Origin: Paraburkholderia domus
GTDB lineage: Bacteria > Pseudomonadota > Gammaproteobacteria > Burkholderiales > Burkholderiaceae
Direction of reading: 5' to 3'
DNA length: 64,000 nt
NCBI RefSeq assembly: GCF_905220705.1
Contig: NZ_CAJNAT010000019.1
Location: 1 to 64,000, forward strand
A program made the translations under genes and the position numbers. Under the pieces are notes generated by a model. It saw only the letters and a list, made by a program, of their open reading frames with translations, ran no database searches and was not told where the DNA came from. The number at the start of each line of letters is the position of its first letter. The stretch's first letter is position 1. Below, in pieces: positions 18,878 to 26,527 of this stretch.

Positions 18878-19621
18878 TTACTGCGCCGCTTCGACCAGCA
18901 CAGGTTTGTCGCGATAGAGATTCGGAAACAAACGCTTCAGGTTTGCGACCTTTGGCATGTCGTTAATTGCGATGTACGCGGAATTCGGATGCAACGTCAG
19001 GTAGTTCTGGTGATAAGACTCGGCAGGATAGAAACCCTTGAACGGCTCCGTCTTCGTGACGATCGGTGCCGGGAAAGCGTGTGCCTTATCCAGTTGCGCG
19101 ATGTAACTTTGCGCGACGCGCCGCTGCGTGTCGTTCAGCGGAAAAACTGCCGAGCGGTATTGCGTCCCGCTGTCCGGCCCCTGGCGGTTCAACTCGGTCG
19201 GATCCTGGATCACGGAAAAGTAGACCTGCAACAACTGCCCGTAGGTGACCTTGGTGGGGTCGAACGTGACCTGCACGGATTCCGCATGGCCGGTGTCGCC
19301 GCCACTGACGGTTTCGTACTGTGCCGTGTCGCGCTGGCCGCCTGAATAACCCGACACCGCCTTTGTGACGCCCCGCACGTGCTGGAACACGCCCTGCACG
19401 CCCCAGAAGCAGCCGCCCGCGAATACCGCGGTTTCTTCGTGCGCGGTCGCGGCGGAGATTGGCTCGTCGAGTGCGGGTGGCGCAATGACAACTCCGGCTT
19501 CCGACGAGAAGGCCATGCGCTGCGCCAGCAGCAGCGCCAGCGCGCCGAGCCCGACCGAAAGCGCGACGGCCGCGCCGCGTGAGCGGGCCGGTTTGCCGAT
19601 GATGCGTTTCTCTGTGTTCAT
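18878..19621 (-). CDS. msrA: Peptide methionine sulfoxide reductase MsrA, membrane-anchored or exported
   Basis: This is a 247-residue MsrA. It repairs the S epimer of methionine sulfoxide in proteins. The catalytic motif GGCFWGVQGVFQ is near residues 69-80, followed by SGYSGG, HAESVQVTFDP and SYHQNYL. The N-terminus has a basic start and a hydrophobic helix (VALSVGLGALALLLAQRM), so the enzyme is probably anchored to or exported across the inner membrane. It lies 19 bases after an exported MsrB gene, giving a two-gene operon for extracytoplasmic protein repair. Confidence 0.92.
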   Translation of the reverse strand: MNTEKRIIGKPARSRGAAVALSVGLGALALLLAQRMAFSSEAGVVIAPPALDEPISAATAHEETAVFAGGCFWGVQGVFQHVRGVTKAVSGYSGGQRDTAQYETVSGGDTGHAESVQVTFDPTKVTYGQLLQVYFSVIQDPTELNRQGPDSGTQYRSAVFPLNDTQRRVAQSYIAQLDKAHAFPAPIVTKTEPFKGFYPAESYHQNYLTLHPNSAYIAINDMPKVANLKRLFPNLYRDKPVLVEAAQ

Positions 19622-19640
19622 GATGTTCGTCCTGATTCGA

Positions 19641-20153
19641 TCAGCTCGTGCCGCGCGCGGCGGCCGTGAAAGTTAAAGCGAGGCCGTTCATGCAATAGCG
19701 CAGGCCGGTTGGTTTGGGTCCGTCGTCGAAAACATGGCCCAGATGGCCGCCGCAGCGCCGGCACAGTACTTCGTCGCGCGTCATGCCGAACGACTTGTCG
19801 GTACGTGTGATGACCGCGTGATCCAGCGGCTGCCAGAAACTCGGCCAGCCGGTGCCGCTATCGAACTTCGTCTTCGACGAAAACAGCGGTAGTGCGCAGC
19901 CCGCGCACGCGAAGGTGCCGACGCGGTGTTCGTCGTTCAGCGGACTGCTGAATGGACGTTCCGTGCCCGCTTCGCGCAGCACGCGGTATTGCGCGTCCGT
20001 GAGCAGCTTGTGCCATTCGCCGTCGCTGTGCGCGACCTCGAAGGCCGCTGCCGCGCCCGTATCCGCCGCACTTGCCGTGCGCCATGCCGCGGTGCTGCCG
20101 GCGAGCGACGCCGCGCCGATTAACCTGAAGAATGTCCGTCTGTTGCAAGCCAT
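19641..20153 (-). CDS. msrB: Peptide methionine sulfoxide reductase MsrB with Tat signal
   Basis: This is a 170-residue MsrB that reduces the R epimer of methionine sulfoxide. A twin-arginine-type leader (NRRTFFRLIGAASLAGS, then AWRTASAAD) occupies residues 4-32. Zinc ligands are the two pairs CAGC and CRRC. The catalytic cysteine is in the RYCMNGLAL motif near the C-terminus. It is the first gene of the msrB-msrA operon. Tat export fits a pre-folded zinc protein in the periplasm. Confidence 0.92.
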   Translation of the reverse strand: MACNRRTFFRLIGAASLAGSTAAWRTASAADTGAAAAFEVAHSDGEWHKLLTDAQYRVLREAGTERPFSSPLNDEHRVGTFACAGCALPLFSSKTKFDSGTGWPSFWQPLDHAVITRTDKSFGMTRDEVLCRRCGGHLGHVFDDGPKPTGLRYCMNGLALTFTAAARGTS

Positions 20154-20288
20154 GATGATCGTCCCGGAAAGTCCGTACCGTTCACCCGTTCAGGCGCTGA
20201 TCGCGCCGCCCGCGAGTGGTCTTGACACTTAGTCGGCCAGCAAGGGGATTTATGACAGCATGCGCGTCTTTTTGCGTGACGGCGCCGG

Positions 20289-20831
20289 TTACAGCGGAAA
20301 TTTCGTGGTCGACAGGATTTCCTTGAGCACCATAAAGGAGCGGATTTGCCGGACACCGGGCAGATAAAGCAGTTGCTCCGCGTGCAGACGATTGAAGCTG
20401 TCGCTATCGCGCGTGCGGATGGTCATGAAATAGTCGAACTCACCGGTCACGACGTGGCACTCCATACACCCCGCCACCTTCTGCGCCGCTTTCTCGAACT
20501 CGGCAAACGACTCCGGCGTAGACCGATCCAGCACCACGCCGATGATGACCAGCATGCCTGCTCCCGCCGCCTTCGGGTCGATCAACGCGACGACGCCGCG
20601 AATCAACCCCGATTCCTTTAGCCGTTCGACGCGCCGCAGACACGCCGGCGCGCTCAGTTTGACTTTGGCCGCAAGCGCGACGTTCGAGATCGACGCGTCG
20701 GTTTGCAACTGACGCAGGATCGCCCGATCGATGCGATCGAGCGCGTGCAGCGGATCGACCGCCGTGGATGCAGTCGAGACATCTGCTGCGGCCTCGGTGT
20801 TGTTGATGCCACGAACTTTTGTTGCGTTCAT
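20289..20831 (-). CDS. acdR: Lrp/AsnC-family regulator, likely AcdR
   Basis: This is a 180-residue Lrp-type regulator with HTH at about residues 30-85 (LDRIDRAILRQLQTDASISN, LSAPACLRRVERLKESGLI) and a C-terminal RAM effector domain (VVTGEFDYFMTIRTRD). It is divergent from acdS with 160 bases between the coding regions. In Burkholderia-type and Pseudomonas ACC-deaminase loci a divergent Lrp-like gene (acdR) activates acdS. The name follows from that arrangement. Confidence 0.85.
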   Translation of the reverse strand: MNATKVRGINNTEAAADVSTASTAVDPLHALDRIDRAILRQLQTDASISNVALAAKVKLSAPACLRRVERLKESGLIRGVVALIDPKAAGAGMLVIIGVVLDRSTPESFAEFEKAAQKVAGCMECHVVTGEFDYFMTIRTRDSDSFNRLHAEQLLYLPGVRQIRSFMVLKEILSTTKFPL

Positions 20832-20991
20832 TGGTGCTTTTTCGGAAATTTATTAATCAACTTTCAACTCAAGAGTTTTAAAAATATGCTGAATGGAATT
20901 TCTTTGCAAGCTCATTTCTAGCGCTTTTCCCTACCATTGGTTTAGCGCGACGGCTTGCTGCTCGCGTCGAACCTACAACTTCGGAGCTGCC
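20832..20991. promoter_or_regulatory. acdR-acdS divergent promoter region
   Basis: This 160-base stretch is clearly A/T-richer than its surroundings (for example 20845-20930), as expected for an Lrp-type binding region. I could not fix the promoter elements with confidence. Confidence 0.5.
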
Positions 20992-22008
20992 ATGAACTTG
21001 CAACGATTCCCTCGCTACCCGTTGACTTTTGGGCCCACGCCGATCCAGCCGTTGAAGCGGTTGAGCGAGCACCTGGGTGGCAAGGTGCATCTGTACGCGA
21101 AGCGCGAGGACTGCAACAGCGGCTTTGCCTTCGGCGGCAACAAGACGCGCAAGCTCGAGTATCTGATTCCCGAGGCATTGGCGCAGGGTTGTGACACGCT
21201 TGTGTCGATTGGCGGGATCCAGTCGAACCAGACCCGCCAGGTGGCGGCGGTCGCGGCGCATTTGGGGATGAAGTGCGTGCTGGTGCAGGAGAACTGGGTG
21301 AACTATTCGGACGCTGTGTACGACCGGGTCGGCAACATCCAGATGTCGCGCATTCTGGGCGCGGATGTCCGCTTGGTGGCTGACGGCTTCGACATTGGCT
21401 TTCGCAAGAGTTGGGAGGATGCACTGGAGAGCGTGCGCGCCGCCGGCGGCAAGCCGTACGCGATCCCGGCCGGCTGCTCCGACCATCCGCTGGGCGGCCT
21501 CGGTTTCGTCGGCTTTGCCGAAGAGGTACGTCAGCAGGAAGCCGAACTGGGTTTCAAATTCGACTACATCGTGGTGTGTTCCGTGACCGGCAGCACTCAG
21601 GCCGGCATGATAGTGGGCTTCGCCGCCGACGGCCGCGCCGAGCGCGTGATTGGCATCGACGCATCCGCGAAACCGGCGCAGACCCGTGAACAGATCACGC
21701 GAATCGCGAAGCAGACCGCAGAGAAAGTCGGCCTTGAACGCGACATTACCGACAAGGACGTGGTGCTCGACGAACGCTACGGCGGCCCCGAATACGGCTT
21801 GCCGAACGAAGGAACATTGGAGGCCATCCGCCTATGCGCGCGACTTGAGGGCGTGCTGACCGACCCGGTGTACGAGGGCAAATCGATGCACGGGATGATC
21901 GACATGGTGAGAAACGGCGAATTCCCGGCGGGCTCACGGGTGTTGTACGCGCACCTGGGTGGCGTGCCGGCGCTGAACGGCTACAGCTTCATTTTCCGGA
22001 ACGGGTAA
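20992..22008 (+). CDS. acdS: 1-Aminocyclopropane-1-carboxylate deaminase
   Basis: This PLP enzyme splits the ethylene precursor ACC into 2-oxobutyrate and ammonia, a trait of plant-associated bacteria. From ATG 20992 the product is exactly 338 residues, the standard AcdS length. The diagnostic residues are all in place: Lys51 (PLP, in GGNKTRK), Ser78 (SNQTR), Tyr294 and Glu295 (VYEGKS), and Leu322 (HLGG). These separate true ACC deaminase from D-cysteine desulfhydrase relatives. It is regulated by the divergent Lrp-type gene, by analogy with known acd loci. Confidence 0.96.
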   Translation: MNLQRFPRYPLTFGPTPIQPLKRLSEHLGGKVHLYAKREDCNSGFAFGGNKTRKLEYLIPEALAQGCDTLVSIGGIQSNQTRQVAAVAAHLGMKCVLVQENWVNYSDAVYDRVGNIQMSRILGADVRLVADGFDIGFRKSWEDALESVRAAGGKPYAIPAGCSDHPLGGLGFVGFAEEVRQQEAELGFKFDYIVVCSVTGSTQAGMIVGFAADGRAERVIGIDASAKPAQTREQITRIAKQTAEKVGLERDITDKDVVLDERYGGPEYGLPNEGTLEAIRLCARLEGVLTDPVYEGKSMHGMIDMVRNGEFPAGSRVLYAHLGGVPALNGYSFIFRNG

Positions 22009-22030
22009 TTGACGGCAGGCCCGAGAGCGA

Positions 22031-22091
22031 GCGGCAAGCGGCAAGCGGCAAGCGGCAAGCGGCAAGCGGCAAGCGGCAAGCGGCAAGCGGC
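22031..22091. repeat. Heptanucleotide tandem repeat (GCGGCAA), about 8.6 copies
   Basis: Eight perfect copies of GCGGCAA followed by GCGGC start 22 bases after the acdS stop codon. The unit is not in an ORF that looks real. Such arrays vary in length by replication slippage. Confidence 0.95.
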
Positions 22092-22534
22092 GGACAGCGA
22101 ACTACGGACGGCGACCGATGTACGGTACACGGCGCACGATCCGTAGTGCGCGACGGGAGGCGATTAGCCTGCAGCAACAGAGTCTGTCACCGCTCGTCAA
22201 ATAGCTTTGAACGAACGAAGCCGAAAACGCAAACACGGCCGCCGGTTTATGAGGTGCGTTTCGGCGCGCGCAGCGCCGCCGGAAGAATGACGCCTTTGTC
22301 ACTCACGCCGAATGTGCGAGAACACGGATTCCAGATGCACCACTACCGTGGCTGCGCGGGGGACCCGCTTATGAGCTGGCGGGTTGAGCCGCTTTCTTTG
22401 CTTATCTTTCTTTGCGGCGGCAAAGAAAGTAAGTGCCGCCCCGCACAGGGGCAACGCTAATAGACCACTAACAATTCAAGGAAAGGCCAACGCCACATGC
22501 ACACAGAAACAGGCGCCGAGCAGGCAAAAAAAAA
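22092..22534. other. Gene-free stretch between acdS and a LysR gene
   Basis: I see no credible gene here. It holds the tail of the heptamer array and the hairpin repeat at 22391-22460; the rest is unexplained. Confidence 0.5.
22391..22460. repeat. Dispersed intergenic hairpin repeat
   Basis: A perfect 10-bp stem (22406-22415 CTTTCTTTGC with 22420-22429) is flanked by a second CTTTCTTTGC at 22392-22401 and followed by AAGTGCCGCCCCGC and ACAGGGGC. I recall very similar sequence in many intergenic positions of Burkholderia-group genomes; this was not searched. Confidence 0.55.
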
Positions 22535-23425
22535 TCAAACCATCAACCCCTTCCCCAACTGCTCCCGCAAAAACCCAACAAAAACCCGAATCGTGACAGA
22601 ACTCTGCCGATGCTGCGGATAGACCGCATAGACAGTAGTCGCCGCAGGCAAAAACCCATCCAGCACGGTCACCAGCTGACCACCAGCAAGCGCATCAGCA
22701 ACAATAAAATCAGGAAGCCGAACAATCCCCAACCCAGCCACTGCCGCATCGCGAATCAGCTCCCCATTATTGGCCCGTAGCGGCCCATGCACCTCAACCC
22801 CTTTCGAAACACCATCAACAACAAAATCCCAACTCACAGCACCACCATGCCCATACAACAGGCAGGAATGCCGCGCCAGATCGGCAGGCACAACAGGTGC
22901 CCCACGCCGCCGCACATACCCCGGACTACAACACGCCACCATCCTGACATCGACGAGCTTCTGCGCGATCAGCGTTGAATCCGGCAACGCGCCGATCCGG
23001 ATCGCCATATCGAAACCCTCACCGACCACGTCGACCGTGCGATCGCTCAACTCCATATCGAAGCGCACATCGCCATGCTCGCGCAGAAAGTTCGCCACCA
23101 ACGGCGATAGATGCATCATGCCGAACGACATCGGCGCACTGACCCGCAACAGCCCACGCGGCCCGGCGCGACGCAGCGACATCGCCTGCTCGGCGTCTTC
23201 CACCTCGCCGAGAATGCGCCGCGCGCGCTCATAGAACTCCTGACCGAGCTCGGTCACGGCCAGCTTGCGCGTATTGCGGATCAGCAACTGCACGCCGAGC
23301 GCCTCTTCCAGCGCCATCACGCGCCGGCTGACGAACTGCTTCGAGAGCGCCAGCCGCTTTGCCGCCGCGGTGAAGTTATGGGCGTCCACCGTGGCGACGA
23401 AAATCCGCATGTCATCGAGTTGCAT
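22535..23425 (-). CDS. LysR-family regulator (divergent from pirin)
   Basis: This is a 296-residue LysR protein with HTH at residues 1-60 (MQLDDMRIFVATVDAHNFTA, LSKQFVSRRVMALEEALGV) and an effector domain with GEGFDMAIRIG. It is divergent from the pirin gene (136 bases between) and probably regulates it. Codon use changes inside the gene: the 5' half is rich in C/G-ending codons like its neighbours, while roughly the last 130 codons (22535-22930) use many T-ending codons such as GTT, GCT, GAT and CTT. This may mark a recombination junction. Confidence 0.86.
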   Translation of the reverse strand: MQLDDMRIFVATVDAHNFTAAAKRLALSKQFVSRRVMALEEALGVQLLIRNTRKLAVTELGQEFYERARRILGEVEDAEQAMSLRRAGPRGLLRVSAPMSFGMMHLSPLVANFLREHGDVRFDMELSDRTVDVVGEGFDMAIRIGALPDSTLIAQKLVDVRMVACCSPGYVRRRGAPVVPADLARHSCLLYGHGGAVSWDFVVDGVSKGVEVHGPLRANNGELIRDAAVAGLGIVRLPDFIVADALAGGQLVTVLDGFLPAATTVYAVYPQHRQSSVTIRVFVGFLREQLGKGLMV

Positions 23426-23430
23426 CGTAT

Positions 23431-23449
23431 TGTCTACCTTGACGAGACA
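23431..23449. promoter_or_regulatory. Inverted repeat TGTCT-N9-AGACA, candidate LysR box
   Basis: A perfect 5-bp inverted repeat containing a T-N11-A core lies six bases before the LysR start in the LysR/pirin divergent region. This is where such regulators normally bind. Confidence 0.5.
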
Positions 23450-23561
23450 GTGTTTCCTATTCAGATCAGATTATATCCATCCTGATTGACCTAAACTGTC
23501 GTTCATGGATCGCAGCCAAACATCTGGCCAGATCGCACAACCCAAACCAAGGAGAAATACG

Positions 23562-24287
23562 ATGCTCGAAATCAGACACGCCAATCAACGCGGCCGCGCC
23601 GAGCACGGCTGGCTCAGTTCGCGTCATACGTTTTCCTTCGCGAGCTATCACGATCCGAAGCAGAACGGCTTTTCCGACCTGCTCGTAATCAACGACGACC
23701 GTGTCGCACCGGCGCAAGGCTTCGGCAAGCACCCGCACCGCGACATGGAGATCTTCTCGTACGTGCTGGAAGGCGCGCTGGAACACAAGGACACGATGGG
23801 CACCGGCTCAGTGATCGTGCCAGGCGACATCCAGTTGATGAGCGCGGGAACCGGTGTCGCACATAGCGAATACAACCATTCGAAGAGCGAACCCGTACAC
23901 TTCATGCAAATCTGGATTGCACCGGCGCAGAAAGGCACCGCGCCGCGCTATCAGCAACGACACTTTGGCGCGGATCAGAAGCGCGGCGTGTTGCGCCTCG
24001 TGATGTCGCCGGACGGTGCGGACGACTCGCTGGTGCTGCAACAGGATGCGCGGGTCTACGCCGGGCTTTTCAACGGTGACGAAACTGCGCGCCTCGAACT
24101 GGCCAGCAATCGCTATGCTTATATTCACGTGGCGCGCGGCAGCGTCACGGTGAACGGCGTCGAACTTGGAGAAGGCGACGGCGCGCGGGTTCGCGGCGAA
24201 GAAGCCCTGACCCTCACGCAAGGTCGCGACGCGGAAGTGTTGGTGTTCGATCTGCGTAACATCGAAATGTCGGAGTTGTGGGCTTAA
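23562..24287 (+). CDS. Pirin-family protein (YhaK/YhhW type)
   Basis: From ATG 23562, preceded by AAGGAGAAA, the product has 241 residues and the bicupin fold of pirins. The metal-binding motif region GFGKHPHRDMEIFSYVLEG, LEHKD and the HSE of GTGVAHSEYNHS are visible. Bacterial pirins of this type can act as quercetinases or redox-linked regulators; the role here is unknown. A LysR gene is divergent and a DoxX gene follows 96 bases later on the same strand, so a pirin-DoxX stress unit is plausible. Confidence 0.9.
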   Translation: MLEIRHANQRGRAEHGWLSSRHTFSFASYHDPKQNGFSDLLVINDDRVAPAQGFGKHPHRDMEIFSYVLEGALEHKDTMGTGSVIVPGDIQLMSAGTGVAHSEYNHSKSEPVHFMQIWIAPAQKGTAPRYQQRHFGADQKRGVLRLVMSPDGADDSLVLQQDARVYAGLFNGDETARLELASNRYAYIHVARGSVTVNGVELGEGDGARVRGEEALTLTQGRDAEVLVFDLRNIEMSELWA

Positions 24288-24383
24288 GCGGTCTGATCCT
24301 GTCGATAGACATGGTCGGCTTAAGCGTGGCTCGCTGCAACGTGTGCGGCGAGCCGCCCCCTTCCTTGCCTACTGAGAAAAATC

Positions 24384-24797
24384 ATGCGCTATACGCTATT
24401 TGAAAACCAGAAAGACACAGTCATTCTCGTCGCCCGCATCCTGTTGATGGTGCTGTTCGTGATGTTCGGCTGGTCGAAGCTGACCGGTTTTTCCGGCACG
24501 GTCGCTTATATGACGTCGAGCGGCGCTCCAATTCCGGAATTGTCGGCGGTCATCGCCGTGGTGATGGAGTTTGTTGTGGGCATTGCGCTGCTAGTGGGCT
24601 TCTACACGCGGCCGCTTGCGCTGCTGCTGGCGCTCTATACGCTCGGCACGGCGATCATCGGCCACCACTACTGGAACATGACGGGTGCGATGCAGTACGA
24701 CAACATGATCCACTTCTACAAGAACATCAGCATCATGGGTGGATTGTTGCTGTTGTGCGTGACCGGGGCCGGCAAGTATTCGGTCGACCGGCGCTAA
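24384..24797 (+). CDS. DoxX-family membrane protein
   Basis: This 137-residue protein has four hydrophobic helices (ILLMVLFVMFGWSKL, AVIAVVMEFVVGIALLVGF, ALLLALYTLGTAIIG, ISIMGGLLLLCVTGAG) in the DoxX arrangement. DoxX proteins sit in the inner membrane and are linked to redox balance in some bacteria. Its position after a pirin gene suggests co-expression. A strong bidirectional terminator follows. Confidence 0.88.
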   Translation: MRYTLFENQKDTVILVARILLMVLFVMFGWSKLTGFSGTVAYMTSSGAPIPELSAVIAVVMEFVVGIALLVGFYTRPLALLLALYTLGTAIIGHHYWNMTGAMQYDNMIHFYKNISIMGGLLLLCVTGAGKYSVDRR

Positions 24798-24833
24798 GTT
24801 ACGGCTGCGCTGCCAGTGTTCGGCAAGCTCGAC

Positions 24834-24870
24834 AAAAAGGTCGCCCGGCATTGACCGGGCGACCTTTTTT
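24834..24870. terminator. Bidirectional intrinsic terminator
   Basis: AAAAAGGTCGCCCGG (24834-24848) pairs with the mirror arm 24855-24869 around a six-base loop, with A- and T-runs on either side. It separates the convergent DoxX and alkane monooxygenase genes. Confidence 0.9.
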
Positions 24871-24890
24871 GTTGCATGAAGCAGTCCACG

Positions 24891-26045
24891 CTAGCCCGCA
24901 AACTGTGCCAACACACGCTCACGAATTGCCGGCCGGATATTCGACTGAGCCATATTGCCTTGATAATGCGCGACCACGCGCGGGTTCATCACGCGAAACC
25001 ACAGTGGCGGCACATACGCGAGCATGATCATGGTCGCGTAACCGGAGGGCAATTGCGGCGCGCCGTCGAAATGGCGCAGCGCCTGGTATGAACGCGTCGG
25101 ATTTGCATGATGATCGGCGTGACGCTGCAATTGATACAGAAACAGGTTCGTCACGATGCGATTGCTGTTCCATGAGTGCTGCGGCTGGCAGCGTTCATAA
25201 CGGCCGCTCGCGAGTTGCTTGCGGCCCAGCCCGTAGTGCTCCAGATAATTGACCACTTCGAGCAGCGAGGCGCCATACGCGGCTTGAATCAGCAGAAACG
25301 GAATCACCGTTTTGCCGAACAGCGCGATCATCGCGCCCCACAGCACCGCCGTCATGGCCCACGAGTGCAGGACTTCATTGCGCCATGTCCAGGGCGACTT
25401 GCCGAGACGCTCGAGCCGATGCTTCTCGAGGCGCCACGCCGACGCGATGCTGCCGAGTACCGTGCGTGGCAGAAACCGCCAGAACGATTCGCCGTAGCGC
25501 GCGCTCGCCGGATCGGGCGGCGTCGCCACGCGCACATGATGTCCACGATTGTGTTCGACGAAGAAGTGGCCATAGGCGACCGGCGCCAGCGTGATCTTGG
25601 CGAGCCATCGTTCGAAGCCATCGGTCTTGTGGCCGAGCTCGTGTGCGGTGTTGATCGACACACCGGTTGCCGCGCCCAACGAGAGCGCAAAGCCAAGGTA
25701 GTCGTACCACGCCATGGCATGCGTGCCGACGATCCACAGCGCGCCGAAGAACGACACGTATTCGATGAAGGTGGCGAGATAGACCACGCGGCGGTAGTAG
25801 CGCTCTCTTTCGAGTCTGGGGACGACGTCCTCCGGCGGATTGCTCGGATCGTCACCGATCAGATAGTCGAGCACCGGAATAATGCCGAACACGAAAATCG
25901 GCCCGAACCACCAGAAAATATGCCAGCCGGTCTGCAAGGCCAGATTGGCCGCGTGCAGCGGCAACGTGATGGTGAGTGCACCGAGCAGCCACAAATAACG
26001 CTTGCCATCGACCCACCGAGCGGGGGCCGCTTGCGATGTTGCCAT
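24891..26045 (-). CDS. alkB: Alkane 1-monooxygenase (AlkB)
   Basis: This is a 384-residue integral-membrane non-haem di-iron hydroxylase, which oxidises the terminal carbon of alkanes using rubredoxin-delivered electrons. The three histidine boxes are present: HELGHK (near 135), EHNRGHH (near 165) and LQRHADHH (near 310), plus the NYLEHYGL motif. Hydrophobic helices surround them. ATG 26045 has GGAGGG upstream; the open frame to 26270 lacks homology. No rubredoxin, rubredoxin reductase or alkS-type regulator is beside it, so electron donors must come from elsewhere. Confidence 0.92.
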   Translation of the reverse strand: MATSQAAPARWVDGKRYLWLLGALTITLPLHAANLALQTGWHIFWWFGPIFVFGIIPVLDYLIGDDPSNPPEDVVPRLERERYYRRVVYLATFIEYVSFFGALWIVGTHAMAWYDYLGFALSLGAATGVSINTAHELGHKTDGFERWLAKITLAPVAYGHFFVEHNRGHHVRVATPPDPASARYGESFWRFLPRTVLGSIASAWRLEKHRLERLGKSPWTWRNEVLHSWAMTAVLWGAMIALFGKTVIPFLLIQAAYGASLLEVVNYLEHYGLGRKQLASGRYERCQPQHSWNSNRIVTNLFLYQLQRHADHHANPTRSYQALRHFDGAPQLPSGYATMIMLAYVPPLWFRVMNPRVVAHYQGNMAQSNIRPAIRERVLAQFAG

Positions 26046-26338
26046 TGTCTCCCTCCTAGTTTTATGTCGCCTGCCATTAGCAAGCTTTGCGCTCGCTAGC
26101 CAGTACGCATGTCGGCGGGACATTGCTCGACTCCCAGATTTATATGGCCTGACGGGCGCGATAGCCAAGTAATTGCCCCAGGTGGGAGGCTCCAAACAAA
26201 GGGACCGGGGGTGCGGCATTTGGGGTGGGCTTCGAGCGGGTGAATGAAACGGGTGTTTGGGGCGCAGCAAACGCTGTCCGCGAATTGCAGCCCGACCCGG
26301 CGGCTTCGCCTGTCGCCGCGCGACGCGCCGTCCGTCCC

Positions 26339-26367
26339 TTGACCGCGGTCAGCCAAATTCATATAAT
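26339..26367 (+). promoter_or_regulatory. Strong sigma-70 promoter
   Basis: TTGACC and TATAAT are separated by exactly 17 bases. This is the closest match to the sigma-70 consensus that I noticed in the window, and no ORF follows it. Confidence 0.75.
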
Positions 26368-26373
26368 CAAGCT

Positions 26374-26510
26374 TCAAAACTACGTACGAGCGGGTGTGAA
26401 AAACGTAGCGCCGCCCGGGCCACCGGGTTCCACCTGGAGTGGAAATTTCGCCGCAAGGTGAATAGAGAATCCCGCATGCGACGGCTGCCGAAAGGCAGCC
26501 GTTGGTTTTT
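26374..26510 (+). ncRNA. Probable small RNA of about 135 nt
   Basis: The segment starts about seven bases after a near-consensus promoter (26339-26367) and ends at a textbook terminator (26481-26509). There is no ORF with a plausible start and ribosome-binding site inside. Local inverted repeats are visible, such as CTACG...CGTAG (26381-26409) and TTCCAC-N5-GTGGAA. I do not recognise a known RNA family; 6S, 4.5S, tmRNA and common riboswitch signatures were considered and do not fit. It lies between the alkB promoter side and the end of an unknown gene. Confidence 0.6.
26481..26509 (+). terminator. Intrinsic terminator of the probable small RNA
   Basis: A nine-bp perfect stem (26481-26489 with 26494-26502) closed by a stable GAAA tetraloop is followed by TGGTTTTT. 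Confidence 0.85.
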
Positions 26511-26527
26511 GTGGCTCACCTTCCCGG

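Noticed and set aside
22031..22091. Tandem repeat as a possible CRISPR array
   Set aside because: The unit is seven bases with no spacers, and no cas genes are present.
26374..26510. Resemblance of part of the small RNA (AAGGTGAATAGAGAA) to a cobalamin riboswitch
   Set aside because: The B12 box and the conserved GCCACTG and CCCGCAACTG elements are missing and no B12-related gene follows.
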